Shown here piece by piece: positions 23,201-35,023 of a stretch of 64,000 nt of DNA. A model generated the notes under the pieces. It made no database searches. It saw only the letters and a program-made list of their open reading frames with translations, and was not told where the DNA came from. The number at the start of each line of letters is the position of its first letter. Position 1 is the stretch's first letter. Source of the stretch: Triglochin maritima (lineage: Eukaryota > Streptophyta > Magnoliopsida > Alismatales > Juncaginaceae); assembly GCA_963682175.1 (NCBI GenBank), contig OY821774.1, positions 42,484,201 through 42,548,200 of the forward strand, read 5' to 3'. The translations under genes and the position numbers were made by a program.

Positions 23201-24850
23201 GTTGACATTTTGAGTGCCAACCAAATTCTGCAGTGAATTCATTAACCACTTGAAGTGCCAACTGCAAAAACCTGTAAATGCAAGAAGCAGCCAGACTTAT
23301 AAGTCTTCCGACCATGTCCAGGAGTGATAAGAATGGGCAGTTTTTTGGGCCTATACCTTTTTAGTGTAACGTCACAAGAAACCTTGTTAGGGGAACAAAA
23401 GGAGAGGAAAAAAACTCTAGAGATAGATTATATGAGTGTTGAGGCAAATTTTGATCATTACTTGGTACTTAGTAGTGGATTCATGTCCGGTTGGAGAGGT
23501 CTGTCAGGTCTGTCAGGTCTCTGGATTTGCCCAACAACATTACAATATTGTTGTGTGTTTTATCGAATCGTTGCATGCCTTGTCTGGGGGTGGATTCAGG
23601 CATTAAAATAGTAACACTAACCTTTGGCATGTCTCTTTCTCTGATGGCAGGTGTTGATACCCATTTGGTAGAAAAGATTCTTAATCCGTCTTATCTCGAT
23701 GGTGAAGCCAAAACGTTCAGTGACCTGCAAAAAATTCTGCAGAACAGTGTGACTTCAGCAACTGCATGGGTTGGAGAGGCAGGAGGCGCGTACAATAGCG
23801 GGCATCATCTTGTAACTGATGCATTTATCTTCAGCTTCTGGTACATATCTCCTACTCTGCTTCCTTGTTGCCATAATTTAACCTTAATTGATTAGATGTG
23901 AATTTAATTTTTATAGGTACCTCGACCAGCTTGGTATGTCAGCCACTTACGATACCAAAACATATTGCCGTCAGAGCTTAATTGGTGGGAATTATGGCCT
24001 TCTAAATACCACCACTTATGCTCCAAATCCTGATTATTACAGGTGATTTTCGTATTGTGCTTGATGTTCCGAAATTCGTACAGAAGAATGTTGAGTGTGG
24101 TATTGCAGTTTCTTTAGTGACATGCTTCATCTTTTCGTGTATCTGCAGTGCTCTACTATGGCACAAACTAATGGGAAGAGGAGTTTTATCGGCAAACTTC
24201 ACAGGAACAAAGAAAATAAGAGCATATGCTCATTGTGCCAAACAGTCTGTATGTCTTGACCTTTACTTGTGCATCTCTTATTATATCATTTCATTCGACG
24301 TCAATAACAAATATACCAAAGGAAATTGTTTTTAATACTAAATACGTTTTACATCTTGCATACAAAATGTTTAGTTCCTTCTCAAGTGCTTCATTAACAC
24401 ACGTGCGCTTGACATTCTAATCACTTTGCTCTTGTTTTAATTTATTGGATCATACTTTTTCAGGGAGGAGTCACACTATTGTTGATCAACCTCGATGGCA
24501 ACACGACCGTTCGTGTCACGCCTAGCATAAGTCCCACTACCACAACCACAACCACAGAACTCTTAAGACACCACCACAAACATACAAGCAAATCTTTTCA
24601 TCGGATTCCAGTGGCTGGAAAGAACAAACAATTCACAAGAGAAGAGTATCACTTAACCCCGAAAGGCGGGGACTTACACAGCCAAACCATGTTGCTGAAC
24701 GGCAAAGTCCTAGACATAAATGAGAACGGGGAAATCCCAGCTTTGGAACCTGTGGTAATTACTGCTTCAGAAGAAGAAGCTACAGATGTTGCACCATATT
24801 CCATTGTTTTCGTTCATATTCCGCATTCGAATGTTCCTGCTTGTGGGTAG
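20215..24850 (+). CDS. Heparanase-like protein (GH79 endo-beta-glucuronidase family)
   Basis: Nine exons: 20,215-20,439, 21,865-21,901, 22,145-22,328, 22,426-22,574, 22,828-23,061, 23,651-23,840, 23,917-24,042, 24,149-24,248 and 24,464-24,850. All phases agree and encode 543 residues, the usual size for plant GUS1/GUS2-like proteins. A hydrophobic N-terminal signal (residues about 4-25) predicts secretion or vacuolar/cell-wall targeting. GH79 catalytic residues are visible: the acid/base Glu in WELGNELSG (split by intron 4) and the nucleophile Glu in WVGEAGGAY. The C-terminal beta domain has the conserved [13 protein letters not shown] block after a Thr/His-rich variable loop. Family members remove glucuronic acid from glycans such as arabinogalactan proteins, or from flavonoid glucuronides; the substrate here is unknown. 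I see no lesion. A polyadenylation-like AATAAAAT lies near 24,965. Confidence 0.95.
20940..21190. other. Compositionally distinct segment in GH79 intron 1
   Basis: Inside the 1.4-kb AT-rich first intron, about 250 bases are much richer in G and C and lack T-runs (for example CTTCACTCCTCCTGGAAACA). The edges are abrupt. The style resembles plant organelle or foreign DNA, but I cannot identify a source. Confidence 0.4.
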
Positions 24851-24979
24851 AAATTCTGCTTTGATGGAACATCAAGGCATTGTTTCTAGCCTGCTTGGAT
24901 TCTTATGTTCTTATTGATGAGGCGAAGCCTTTTGTTCTTCTTTCTAAGAATTCTTTCAAGAACAATAAAATATGTGAGA

Positions 24980-25675
24980 TTTAGTTTGTGTAAGCTTTAT
25001 TCTTTTGTTGGATCTTAATTCATGATACTGGATCTAGTTAAATGTTTTAACCACAAATGTGTTATAACTACAAATAGGTGTATTTAAAGGATGTATTCGA
25101 TTGCTTCCCTTGTGACTTATTCGATTTTTCATGGTATCTTAGAATGTCATATCTATATGGAATTGGAAATTATTTGAGATTTAGGTCACTAAAATTAATG
25201 TAAAACGTTAATATTATACTTCAAAATTTCTAATCTAATCATATGTTTTTACTTATAAGATATCCTGCAATTTGTTTATTTTTATTTAAAAGTGATATTT
25301 AATAAACAAACCAACTATGTTAATGTTGGATTAACTTTGACCTGGCATCGAACTCCGGTAAAATGAGTTGCATGTCAGGTAGGTGCTAGTTATGTTGTAT
25401 ATGAACATTGGATTTGTAAATCTCTGTAAGCAATAACTTTCCTTACAAACTATGATAACTTTGGGTGGTTTGAGTGCAATAACACTGCTTATTTTAGGGT
25501 TAGTGTGTAGGAACGTTAGCTTTTGGCATTTGACTTTCAGTTTATTTGAAAATGATTTATGGACTTCTTTTAACATGTATTTATCAACTATTTAATTTGT
25601 TTCAAAAATTGATGACGTGATAATTTAAGCGTCTGTTGATTTTCCAATGCACGTGATTATTGACATTTCAAGATG
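24980..25675. other. Intergenic stretch, nothing recognised
   Basis: AT-rich sequence downstream of the GH79 gene with no recognisable gene or repeat. Confidence 0.4.
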
Positions 25676-25679
25676 CATA

Positions 25680-25840
25680 ATTGTGTCACTCGCAGGACTG
25701 GTATGTTCCACACGGGATTAGTATGTCTATCGTGGGACTAAAACTAGTGTCCCAAGCGGGACTGGTGTGTGTCCCTTGTAGAACTGATGTCTCTTTTGAG
25801 ATTGATATGTCCCCACGCGGGACTAATGTGTCACTTATTT
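25680..25840. repeat. Degenerate GTCCCANGCGGGACT tandem repeat
   Basis: About seven diverged units of 20-24 bases, each with a GTCYCA...GGGACTNGTAT-like core. Within a unit GTCCC and GGGAC are inverted, so each unit can form a small stem. Confidence 0.55.
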
Positions 25841-25844
25841 GCAT

Positions 25845-26935
25845 TTAAAGTGTCTTACTTTACGAGGATATTAACTTTTTTATTTTATCGGAAATCATAT
25901 TTTTAAACAATAAAATAAAAAACACAAATAATGACAATGACCGATAAAATACGTGGACGCACCACGTATAAGGACTCGTTTGAAAAATGACCTCAAAGCA
26001 AGTGGGAATTTACGGTGTGAATTTTACATAAAAATTTAGAAGCTAATTCATGTAGTTTGCACCTGTTAGGGAATTTTAGAGTGTGGAAGGAGAGATAAAG
26101 ACTTGTTTATTGCTTGCCTATTCCTTTCAATTCCTTGTACATTTATAAGGTTTACAAGGATCTTTATTGATAGCTAATTAATTTTGTTCGCCATCATACA
26201 TTCTAAATATAGATGCTAGAATCATGGAAAGCAGGAAATATCACTTTTAGCTGCCTTTTGTTCTTGTTTCCTTTTGTGCGGCGGAAATAAATATTAAGAC
26301 TTAAGAGGAGGATTTTATTGCCTAACAGCAACTACATCCAATCCCTTTTGGGAAGTTAAAATAAGTATCCGAGAAACGAACCTTTAAGATGCCAAAGTTA
26401 GATGTCCCAAACAGATTAATTGAAGATGACAAATTGAAGATCGATATTACGGTACACCTTAGGTTTATATAATTAAATAGTGCTGGGTATTATTTTGCAA
26501 AGCAGTAAAATTGTGATTGGTTTGTAAAATGAAACCTTAAGGAAGTCGGAGAACTAGACTTTCTGAGATGAATTATGTGTAAAATGAAACCTTAATTTCT
26601 ACGATGCCTTTGTATTTAAAACACATTTCAAGTGATCGATTTAGTTTTAGACTCAGTGGGAAATCATCGTGACAGTTTAGACTCTTGTCAAGGAGAATTT
26701 AGATGTTTAATTGACCTGCAAATATTAACTACTTTGATAATTTATCTCTCTATCCCATTTTTGAGATTATTAACTTTTTATAGTTTGGTGCTTTCAATTG
26801 ATGGAAAGTTTGATCTTATTTGATAATTGATTCTCATAAATCTGCTTAAGACAATTATATATTGTGGATGATCAAGATAAATAGATTCATGCAAGAGAGT
26901 AAAGGTGCAAAGTACACAAAGCAGATGAGGTTAAG
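25845..26935. other. Intergenic stretch, nothing recognised
   Basis: AT-rich; short open frames carry no motif and no repeat structure stands out. Confidence 0.4.
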
Positions 26936-26952
26936 CAAATTTACCAACACTA

Positions 26953-27066
26953 CATACATCAACATCAACATAATCCCAATGCCTCAGAAGAGGGTCCTGC
27001 CTGAGCGAGGTAAGAAGAGGTCAGATGTACGCAACCCTACCACTATAAAACAGTGAGGTTGTTTCC
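26953..27066 (+). mobile_element. Au-type SINE, short copy with 15-bp target duplication
   Basis: The 114-bp body contains an AGAGGGTCCTGCC box, GATGTACGCAACCCTACC and the terminal GAGGTTGTTTCC, all characteristic of the 3' half of plant Au SINEs. It is flanked by an exact 15-bp direct repeat (AATTTACCAACACTA at 26,938-26,952 and 27,067-27,081). The tRNA-derived Pol III promoter at the 5' end is missing, so this is a 5'-truncated insertion. Confidence 0.85.
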
Positions 27067-27387
27067 AATTTACCAACACTAATTTAGAAAAAATGGAGAG
27101 AAACAAATGATAACCAAAAAAAGTCAATATTTTTTGGAGAAACAAAGAACGAAAGATTGAGAAGAATGCACCATCAACAACCAGAACATTTTAATCATTC
27201 CATAATAAAGTCAGTACTTAAATTTCTTCAGCATTATTTTCACAAACGTTTCCAAATAATCAACAAATAAAAAAATGTGCAGTAAGCTCGCTGCATCAAA
27301 TTATGATACACCATATGAACAAAACCACCACCAATCACCACTTCAGTCCTTGAATCTGTAGCAACCCATTCAATTACCATAACCACT

Positions 27388-30300
27388 CTAAATTAGACTA
27401 CCATGTGTGTTCGAAGATTGTTGGAAACCAGTGCTGTCATTGGCATCACTGAATGGGTTTGTGGAGGCCCCTGGTTGCTGATAACCGACCGCGGGCTGTT
27501 GCATCTGTTGTTGTTGCATCATGAAAGCCTGTTGTTGCTGTGCCATCATCACCATCTGAACGTTTGGAGGAGCTGCGACCCTGTGTGAGCCATAAAAGGG
27601 ATCATGAGTAACTGGTTGCATCATGTTATGGCTACCCATCGTGGGCATCTCCCATGGATTGTAACTTGTGCCCTGGTTTGCTCGTCTTGTGGCATCGTCA
27701 TATAAGCTATCCAGCGTAAGCTTGTCAAAGCCTCCAGCCTGGAGAAGTTTCACACATAAATCATTATATTATTTCTATTACACATTAACGTAAGGGCGCA
27801 AGGCATGAGCCTTGAATGCCATATCTTCCAGATCAAGAATAAACCATTTTATGATCGAACCCTAATCCGTGTCTTATTGTTCAGAGAACATCCTAATGTC
27901 TTGCAATGGTCCATTGTGAACTGCTCTCTTGAGCCCTTGTATAAACAAATTACAAGTCACAGAAGTATAAAGATGTGAATTCTGACCCTGGCAGTGCAAT
28001 ATCGGAAGTTTTGTTTGAGAGTGTAGTTTCTTTAATCATCAGTGTGTGCATGCCTCTAGTGATGACAAAAATACTGTTTGAGCAACAGTGTGTGCATCTG
28101 TCAATGAAGATTTTGCTGATAGTCTATCTCTTTGGAAGAGACAGATTAAAGGGCAAAAATGTACGAACATTACCATTGTACTAGTTGCAGCACTCTCATT
28201 CGAGCTTGGAGCCGTCACAAGTGCTAATTCCCAACCTTCTCCTGCTACATGTGAATCAGTAGAAGTGGTAGCTGACGAACTGTCTGTTGAAAACAGCAAT
28301 CAGTTCGCTATTTAGTAGTATTTTCTTCAGGTTAAAACAGTTCCAATTAAACCTTACCAACTGGAACAATTGCAAGAGCCATAGCATTCTGATTGTCAAG
28401 TTCAGCTGCATGTGGATTGGTCTCACTCTTTAGTCCCTGATAATCAAGTTCAACCAATCATTGGAAGGAAGAAGTAACAATGTTGATATTTAGATTCTCT
28501 GGTCTTTTAACTTTAATGTTTACCAACAAGTCAGCTGGTTCTTCCGGCACAGGAGCTTTTTCCACTTTCACAGGCTCAGGTGGTGGTGGAGGGGCAGGAG
28601 GATTAGGTTCTTCCTGGACTTTAGGACTTTCCTTGTATTCTATAGGCAGGACAGTTTTTGGAGCTTCGATTCTGTGATTTAATACCTGAAGCACGGTAGT
28701 AGTTTAAAGTATAGTCATTTTGTCAGCTGGAGAGTTCAAATGCAATTTAACTCTAAAGATTGAAAAGAAGCATTTAATAAGAAACTGCAGAACTAACTTC
28801 ACTTATTCCATCAAAATCTTGAGATGATGGTGAAAGCAAATGAGTCATAAACCTAACTAAACAAAGTTCATTCGCAATAATTCAACCAGACAGATGAACA
28901 GCATCAGCAACAAATTATATTTAATCTGAAATCCTAATTCCTCAGAAGGCCTAGAGTACTGAAGTTGCACAAAGGGCACTTTAGAAAGATATCCTATGAT
29001 AAGAGTGGAAGGACAAAAAAGTGATTGCCTGCATCAGGGTTTGAAACATAGAATGGGGGTCGTACCTTGGGTAACTCATCTTTCCGCATGGTAGGAGCCA
29101 TTGGAGCATCTTTTGCATACTCCTCCATAACTGTAACAAAGGATGCCAGGGGCTGCGCTCATAGAGTCAGACAATGTGTTGCATGAAGTAGAGAAATCAT
29201 AGGTCAAATCAAAAGCCAGTATATATATCAAAACCTGGTCTACTTTTATGAAACCTTCTCCACGCCTGAAACCAATGCTTTTGCACATTTCGTACAATTT
29301 GGACAGTTTCTCTGCCTGAAACCACGATTTAGAGGTCTTAGAAATATCTTGGTGGAAAAGATGGTGTTCTGGACAAGATACAGCTCAAATGAACTGAGAC
29401 ACATTTTGAACCCAACAAGGCCCGAATTTCATAATACCCAAAGTCATGTCCAGGGGGGCTTTAAATGAACATTACAACTAGTATGTGTGAAGACTTCTGA
29501 GAGACAAGAATAATTGCAAGGCACGGTATGGTTGGTTACCTGCTTCCCGGCTCTCTTGTATATATCTATAGCCTTAATGGAATGATGATGTTGCATATCA
29601 AAAAACTGCCATATAACATAGATATTAAGCTCTGATAGAGGAAATTTTATGGTGTGTAGAAGCACCATTACCTTGTCAACCAAATTAAGAATTCCATTAT
29701 TGATAGCAGTATAGAGCTTAATGCTTTCATCAAGGACCTGCCACAACCATCGACCAAAATTATCATGAGATACATTCAATTCAATAACATTGTTAAGAAC
29801 AAGGAACACCTCAAAGTCCATCTCACCATTGAAACTGCCGACTGAATTATCATATTATATGCTGCTGCACCTTGTGGCTGTATATAATATCCACAACATC
29901 AGTTTCTTAGGAATGTTCAAAAGAAAAGTATTTAAAAGTCTATTCATAAATTGACTTAATGAAAGTGAGAAAAGCTTTTGCTTACTTGACACCCCAGGAG
30001 ACGAAAAAGAAGTTCTTGAAGTGCAGGTAAATGTTCAAGTAGTTCAACAGTATCAAGATCCCGAGTTTTCTAAAACCATAAAAGGAATAACAGTTATCTA
30101 CTATACTGTATGTACCTTTGAAACTCGAAACCCACAAAAGGAATAACAGTTATCACTATGTGTCACATCATCAGATGCTTCCCAACTGAATAGTGAAAAC
30201 AGAAACCCTCAAAGATGTTTTCTGTATTTGACATTGTATTATCAATTAAAATTGAGGACAACTTCCCAACTACTCATGCCTATGCCAAAGGAATATCGCT

Positions 30301-33300
30301 TCACATGTTTACTGTTAATCGACAAAGGTTCTGAAAAATGGGAACTGGTCAGGGCACCAGGGAAATGGGTCACTAGTTGGACTGTGACGTTAACTTGACA
30401 TCATAATATAATTAATACGAAAAACTCTTCAAGAATATAACATAACATACATATTACATAAATCCATGATCACTCTAACAATTAATAAAGAACATAAAAA
30501 TATATCTAGCATACAATATCAGGTTTCATTTATATGTTGGCAAACATCTCCAAAACCTAATCTTTAATTGTTTCCCTTTATTTTTTTAGGAACCTAAGGT
30601 TTTATAGTACATGAGGATCTGAGCCTATTCTCTCCATCCAAAAAAAAACTGTCCAATCCAATGTCCAGAATTCATTCTTAATCTCACCCTCCCTTATATA
30701 ACTCTTCCTAACTCCGACCCCACTTCCGAACCCAAACCTTGATCTCTCAAATCTCCGTCTCTACCATTATCATAGCCCTCTCATCACCATCCAACCAGTT
30801 ACTTGTGGCAAATCAGACATCAGCGGCACTTTTAGTGACGGTCAGCGGCAGTAGCATGCTGACGGTGGGCAAAGGGTGAGATAAGCAGGAAGAGAAGGAT
30901 AGCATGGAAAGAATATTAGGTTTCTTCTTGGTTTAAACCATTGGGCTGTTAACCAGGCATCGGGGCTGATCCAAACACTGGCTTACTGGTTCACCTAGTT
31001 GAATCTTCGGTTCAAAGCCAAAGTCGCCAAAAACACGCTTTAGACCTCTGGCCAGACCGACTCCCAACTAATTGCCGGTTCAACTGTTTCTGTCCGATTT
31101 CTGAAACATTATATCAAATATCTTAAAAAGATTCATAAGTCAAAAAGGACTTGCAATTTGACAGTCTCGAATTTCAAAGGACATGTTTTGCTAATGAAGT
31201 AAATAGAGATCTTTTGTTAAACATTGTTTCCTATACCAGGATATTTGAAATGAATGTTTCACCAGTGGGTTAAATATCATTCAAGTTTGATGTGATGAAA
31301 GAAAGGTGGTATAGGTATTAATATTCCATATTGAACAGAGAGCTTAATAGACAAGAAGCGAGGCTTGTGTTAAATGACTTTTACATGTACTCTTTATTAT
31401 TAGTGAATCACATGAAAAAGGTTCTCAAAAAATTTCCATATTTTTCAAAAATGTTCTGACAAGTGAAAGACTCTAAGGAGGAAGTATCATGTTTCTTCAA
31501 CTAGGGGGAACGTGCTTTAATTTATGGAAAAGTTTTCAAAATAATTTTTTTTATTTAAAAAATGCCAAAATAAACCTCATCAAAAAGTATTTCTCACACC
31601 AGACCCGCTGCCACCACGTGTTGACACGTGGCGGCGGCGGATTTATTTTTTAGTGTATACAGAATTCACACTGGTGAAAGAGAACTCGACATCACAAGTG
31701 TCGAGTTCATTTTGATTTTTATTGCGGGAACATTTGCCGATTTTTCTTGAAGTGTTGGCAGAGGAACACGATTTCAAATAGAACTCGGCATCACCAGTGC
31801 TGAGTTCATTTGAAATCATGTTCTCCTGGCAGATCACTTCGAGAGAAATATGTAAAGTGTTCCCGCAATAAAAATCAAACTGAACTCGGCATCACCAGCA
31901 CTGCTGATGTCGAGTTCTATTTGAAATCGTGTTCCTCTACCAATACTTCAAGAAAAATCGACAAGTGTTCCCGCAATAAAAACCAACTCGACACTTGTGA
32001 TGCCGAGTTCTGTATACACTAAAAAACAAACTCACTGCCGCCACGTGTCAACACGTAGTGACAGTGAGTCTAGTGTGAAAAATACTTTTTGATGAGGTTT
32101 ATTTTGGCAAATTTTATAAAAAAAATATTTTGAAAAAATTTCCTTAATTTATTTCATGTTCTAACCTCTATCCATGACATAATGTTGACCTAATAATCTC
32201 TAGAGCTGCTCAATACTCAACAAAGAAAAATATAGAAAGTGATACATACCGAGGGCTCAATCTCAACGTCATAGTTGACCACACGAAAGCATTCAAGTTT
32301 TTCTTCTAAATACAAAGCATAAGTGCGAACCCAAGCAGAATACTCCCATGCTATATAAAAAAACAGACAAGAGATGGTTATAACTACAAAAATCATTAGT
32401 ATCTGACTAAAAGTCAGTAGTATAAGATCAACGCACTACCCTCTGGACTGGAGTCATCTTTGAAATGGGACAAATTTAGCATATGGCTTCTATTTCTTCC
32501 ATAGTTTATGAGTTCTTCACGAAAACTGGGGTCTACTTCCCGCAAAGCACGATGTATGACAATCAATGTCTTCAAAGCAACCTAAAGACACCCAACTTGA
32601 ATCAGAATATCTAGCCCTTGATAGACGAAAAAATGTCACCCGAGTGACAAATCTTTAATGGCCAATAAACGGTACTTCATGTCAACATCAAATAGAAAAT
32701 GGAAATGTGCACTGTTAATGATTAGAATAAGACCATTTCCAAGGAACTTTGTAGAGTTTCTTTATAATGATATTATATGTTTAATTACGATAGAATGTTA
32801 ATTAACTACGAACCCAGTAGAGTATGCAAACTGGACCAAATAAGCACAGCAACCAATCGTCAGCACAGTAGCACACTACTATGGCCTGACAATATTAAAG
32901 CTCCATTAAAATCCCTACTTCCACACACTAGCAGTTATCTTCCTGGCATAAACTCTGACGTAATAGCAAGCCCAATCTATGCCAATAATTTAATGACTAT
33001 ACTTTTGTTCAGGTGCATTAAAACTCCATACTCCAACATTTGATTTTCAGTGTAACTTGCTGAAGGCATATCATTTTTATTTTAAAGTTCATAAGTTGAT
33101 GCCTTGAGATATTTATGAAGTATGGGGAATGTTTCTGTTGCAGCAAGCACAGCCAGTCACCATATAGACTACCAAGCGTTTCAAAGAGGTTTAACTTGGG
33201 GATCCTTAGGAGAAAGTCAATCAATTAATAATTTCTCCCTCTTAAATAGACGAGGGTCATGCTTACTGATTTGCTGCTTCTCATAGGAAGAAATCATAGC

Positions 33301-35008
33301 AAACATCTCACAACACAAGCATACTGCAAGATTTTTAAACTCAAATCTTCTATAATTTGATACCAATTACCAACTGCACTAATCTTCCTCAATTTAATGG
33401 AAACTGAATTTACTGGCTTTCCTTCAATTAATAGTAAACAAATATTAGGAAACTTTCATATCTGAGAGAGATTTTTGCAATTAAACTATCCTATATTAAC
33501 TTGAACAGTTGAAATGCTTTTTTCCCCAATTTGCTTGCTTGCTTCTTCTTTAGTGCCCCAACCGTTGAACTTATCCTAAAAATGGTAATGTTTCAAGTAA
33601 TTTTTACAAAGTACATATTTTACAGTTGATACACGACAAGTTGCTTGGAGATTTCCATCAAGTTATTGTATGCACCTCTGTAATCTAAAGGGTCCAGCTC
33701 AGGTTTTCTCAGTCCTCAATCACATATACTAGCTGGATATTATAACTTTAAAATCATACCAAAATCTAAAAACAAATGATAAGAATCGTTATTGGTTGAC
33801 CAGTATTTACACATACCACCCAGTTATGTGTCTTGGCAAGACGCCTGGCAAGAGCATGTATGCAGTAAGCTACGTCAGCTCGGGGTCTTGCTGCTGAAGT
33901 AGCAGCAAAAATGACTGAAAACAATAACAGCATCAGCAAAATACACCACTGCATTGGCAGTTGTCTTTTAAAATTTAATTAAAATGTAAGCATAATTGGA
34001 TAAGGTAAAACAGTAAAAAGAGTGAGAGCCTCATCAGATACTAAAACTGAAAGAGAAGCATAATGTTTTCTGCATAAATAAGTTGAAATAACTACTTGAT
34101 TGAATATTATCGATTGCATAACTCATAGCAACCAGGATGGCCATAAAATGTAGTTGAAAACAAAAATATCAGCATATGGCGAAAAATTGTAAAATATCAT
34201 TTCGTTGAAATTTTGAGTCGGGAAGCGTGGAGAAGCTTCCAGTATCTTTTGGCAGTATCATTTGTTGTCTTGAAGAATAACAAAGACGTAAAAGATTAGA
34301 AAGGTAATTAAGCTTTTTCCTTGAATAATCCCTCAATGAATTGACCACCAAACAAAATTTGTTTCTTGACTATGATGATAAGTTGATAACATCACACATC
34401 CATCAGATAGGTGTTTCTGTTAGGTATTTGTGTGGTAAAATTATGTAAACACTCACATATTGGGGGGGATACTTTAAGCATGGGAGTCCATCATTCTTAA
34501 TTAGTTATGTTGCTTGTCGATCAAGCGCTTCATAAAATAAATGCATAATGGAGTTCAGCGGTGTATTAAATTGCTAAAATAATCCAGAATTAGCATTTTA
34601 AATTGATACTATTCTCTACCATAAACTAACAAGAAAAGGTCAGGGCATGAAAATTTCTGACAGACAAACTAAGAGAAAAACGGCTTTTGATCAGTAAAAA
34701 TATCGGCCAGTGTGTTAAAAAGTAGAAGTACTGAGTAACTCAACAACCTTGTATGTGCTTCTCTTTAGCTGGGTGTTCAACATGGTTTGTGGCCTTAACA
34801 ATTGCAATGTCCAAATCCTGATTGTTCAATGAGGGAACCCACAGTCAGAAAAAAAAAGAGAAAACATGATAACTAGCTCGGATTTAAGACACCACCCAAA
34901 GACACAAACCTTATATTCACTGTTCACTTTAGCTAAGTTGACGGTTGTTGAATCTTTAATAGCCCCTAAATATTTCCTCATGCTCTGCTGCGTACCTCCC
35001 CCCGCCAT
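27388..35008 (-). CDS. Clathrin assembly protein, ANTH/AP180 (PICALM-like) family
   Basis: Fifteen coding exons: 35,008-34,910, 34,817-34,748, 33,914-33,817, 32,581-32,440, 32,350-32,250, 30,069-29,986, 29,877-29,827, 29,737-29,672, 29,605-29,540, 29,315-29,235, 29,152-29,066, 28,685-28,524, 28,436-28,358, 28,283-28,174 and 27,738-27,388. Phases agree throughout and encode 548 residues. The ANTH domain spans about residues 20-300, with the lipid-binding [14 protein letters not shown] motif in exon 2. It is followed by a Pro-rich segment (exon 12), a DPF motif near residue 478, Gln/Met-rich sequence and an NPF motif near 526. The order matches plant putative clathrin assembly proteins that recruit clathrin and adaptors to PI(4,5)P2-rich membranes in endocytosis and cell-plate traffic. 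Intron 5 is 2.2 kb and contains a MITE. A 5'-UTR intron lies upstream. No lesion was found. Confidence 0.95.
30330..31110. repeat. Degenerate repeat sequence in ANTH intron 5
   Basis: GC-richer, low-order repetitive sequence with CCGGTTCA/TGAACC-like words around 30,950-31,090. It resembles old hAT-like non-autonomous elements, but no termini could be assigned. Confidence 0.3.
31526..32143. mobile_element. Foldback Mutator-type MITE with exact 9-bp duplication
   Basis: A 618-bp element that is essentially one long inverted repeat: the first ~300 bases pair with the last ~300. Ends read GGAAAAGTTTTCAAAATA and, inverted, GGAAATTTTTTCAAAATA. It is flanked by the perfect 9-bp repeat TTAATTTAT (31,517-31,525 and 32,144-32,152), the Mutator hallmark. 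Inside are four small palindromes of the form GAACTCGRCA-loop-TGYCGAGTTC, separated by similar spacers, plus CACGTGTCAACACGT-like arms near each end. It has no coding capacity. It lies in intron 5 of the ANTH gene. Confidence 0.92.
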
Positions 35009-35023
35009 TTCTCTCAGCTTTTA

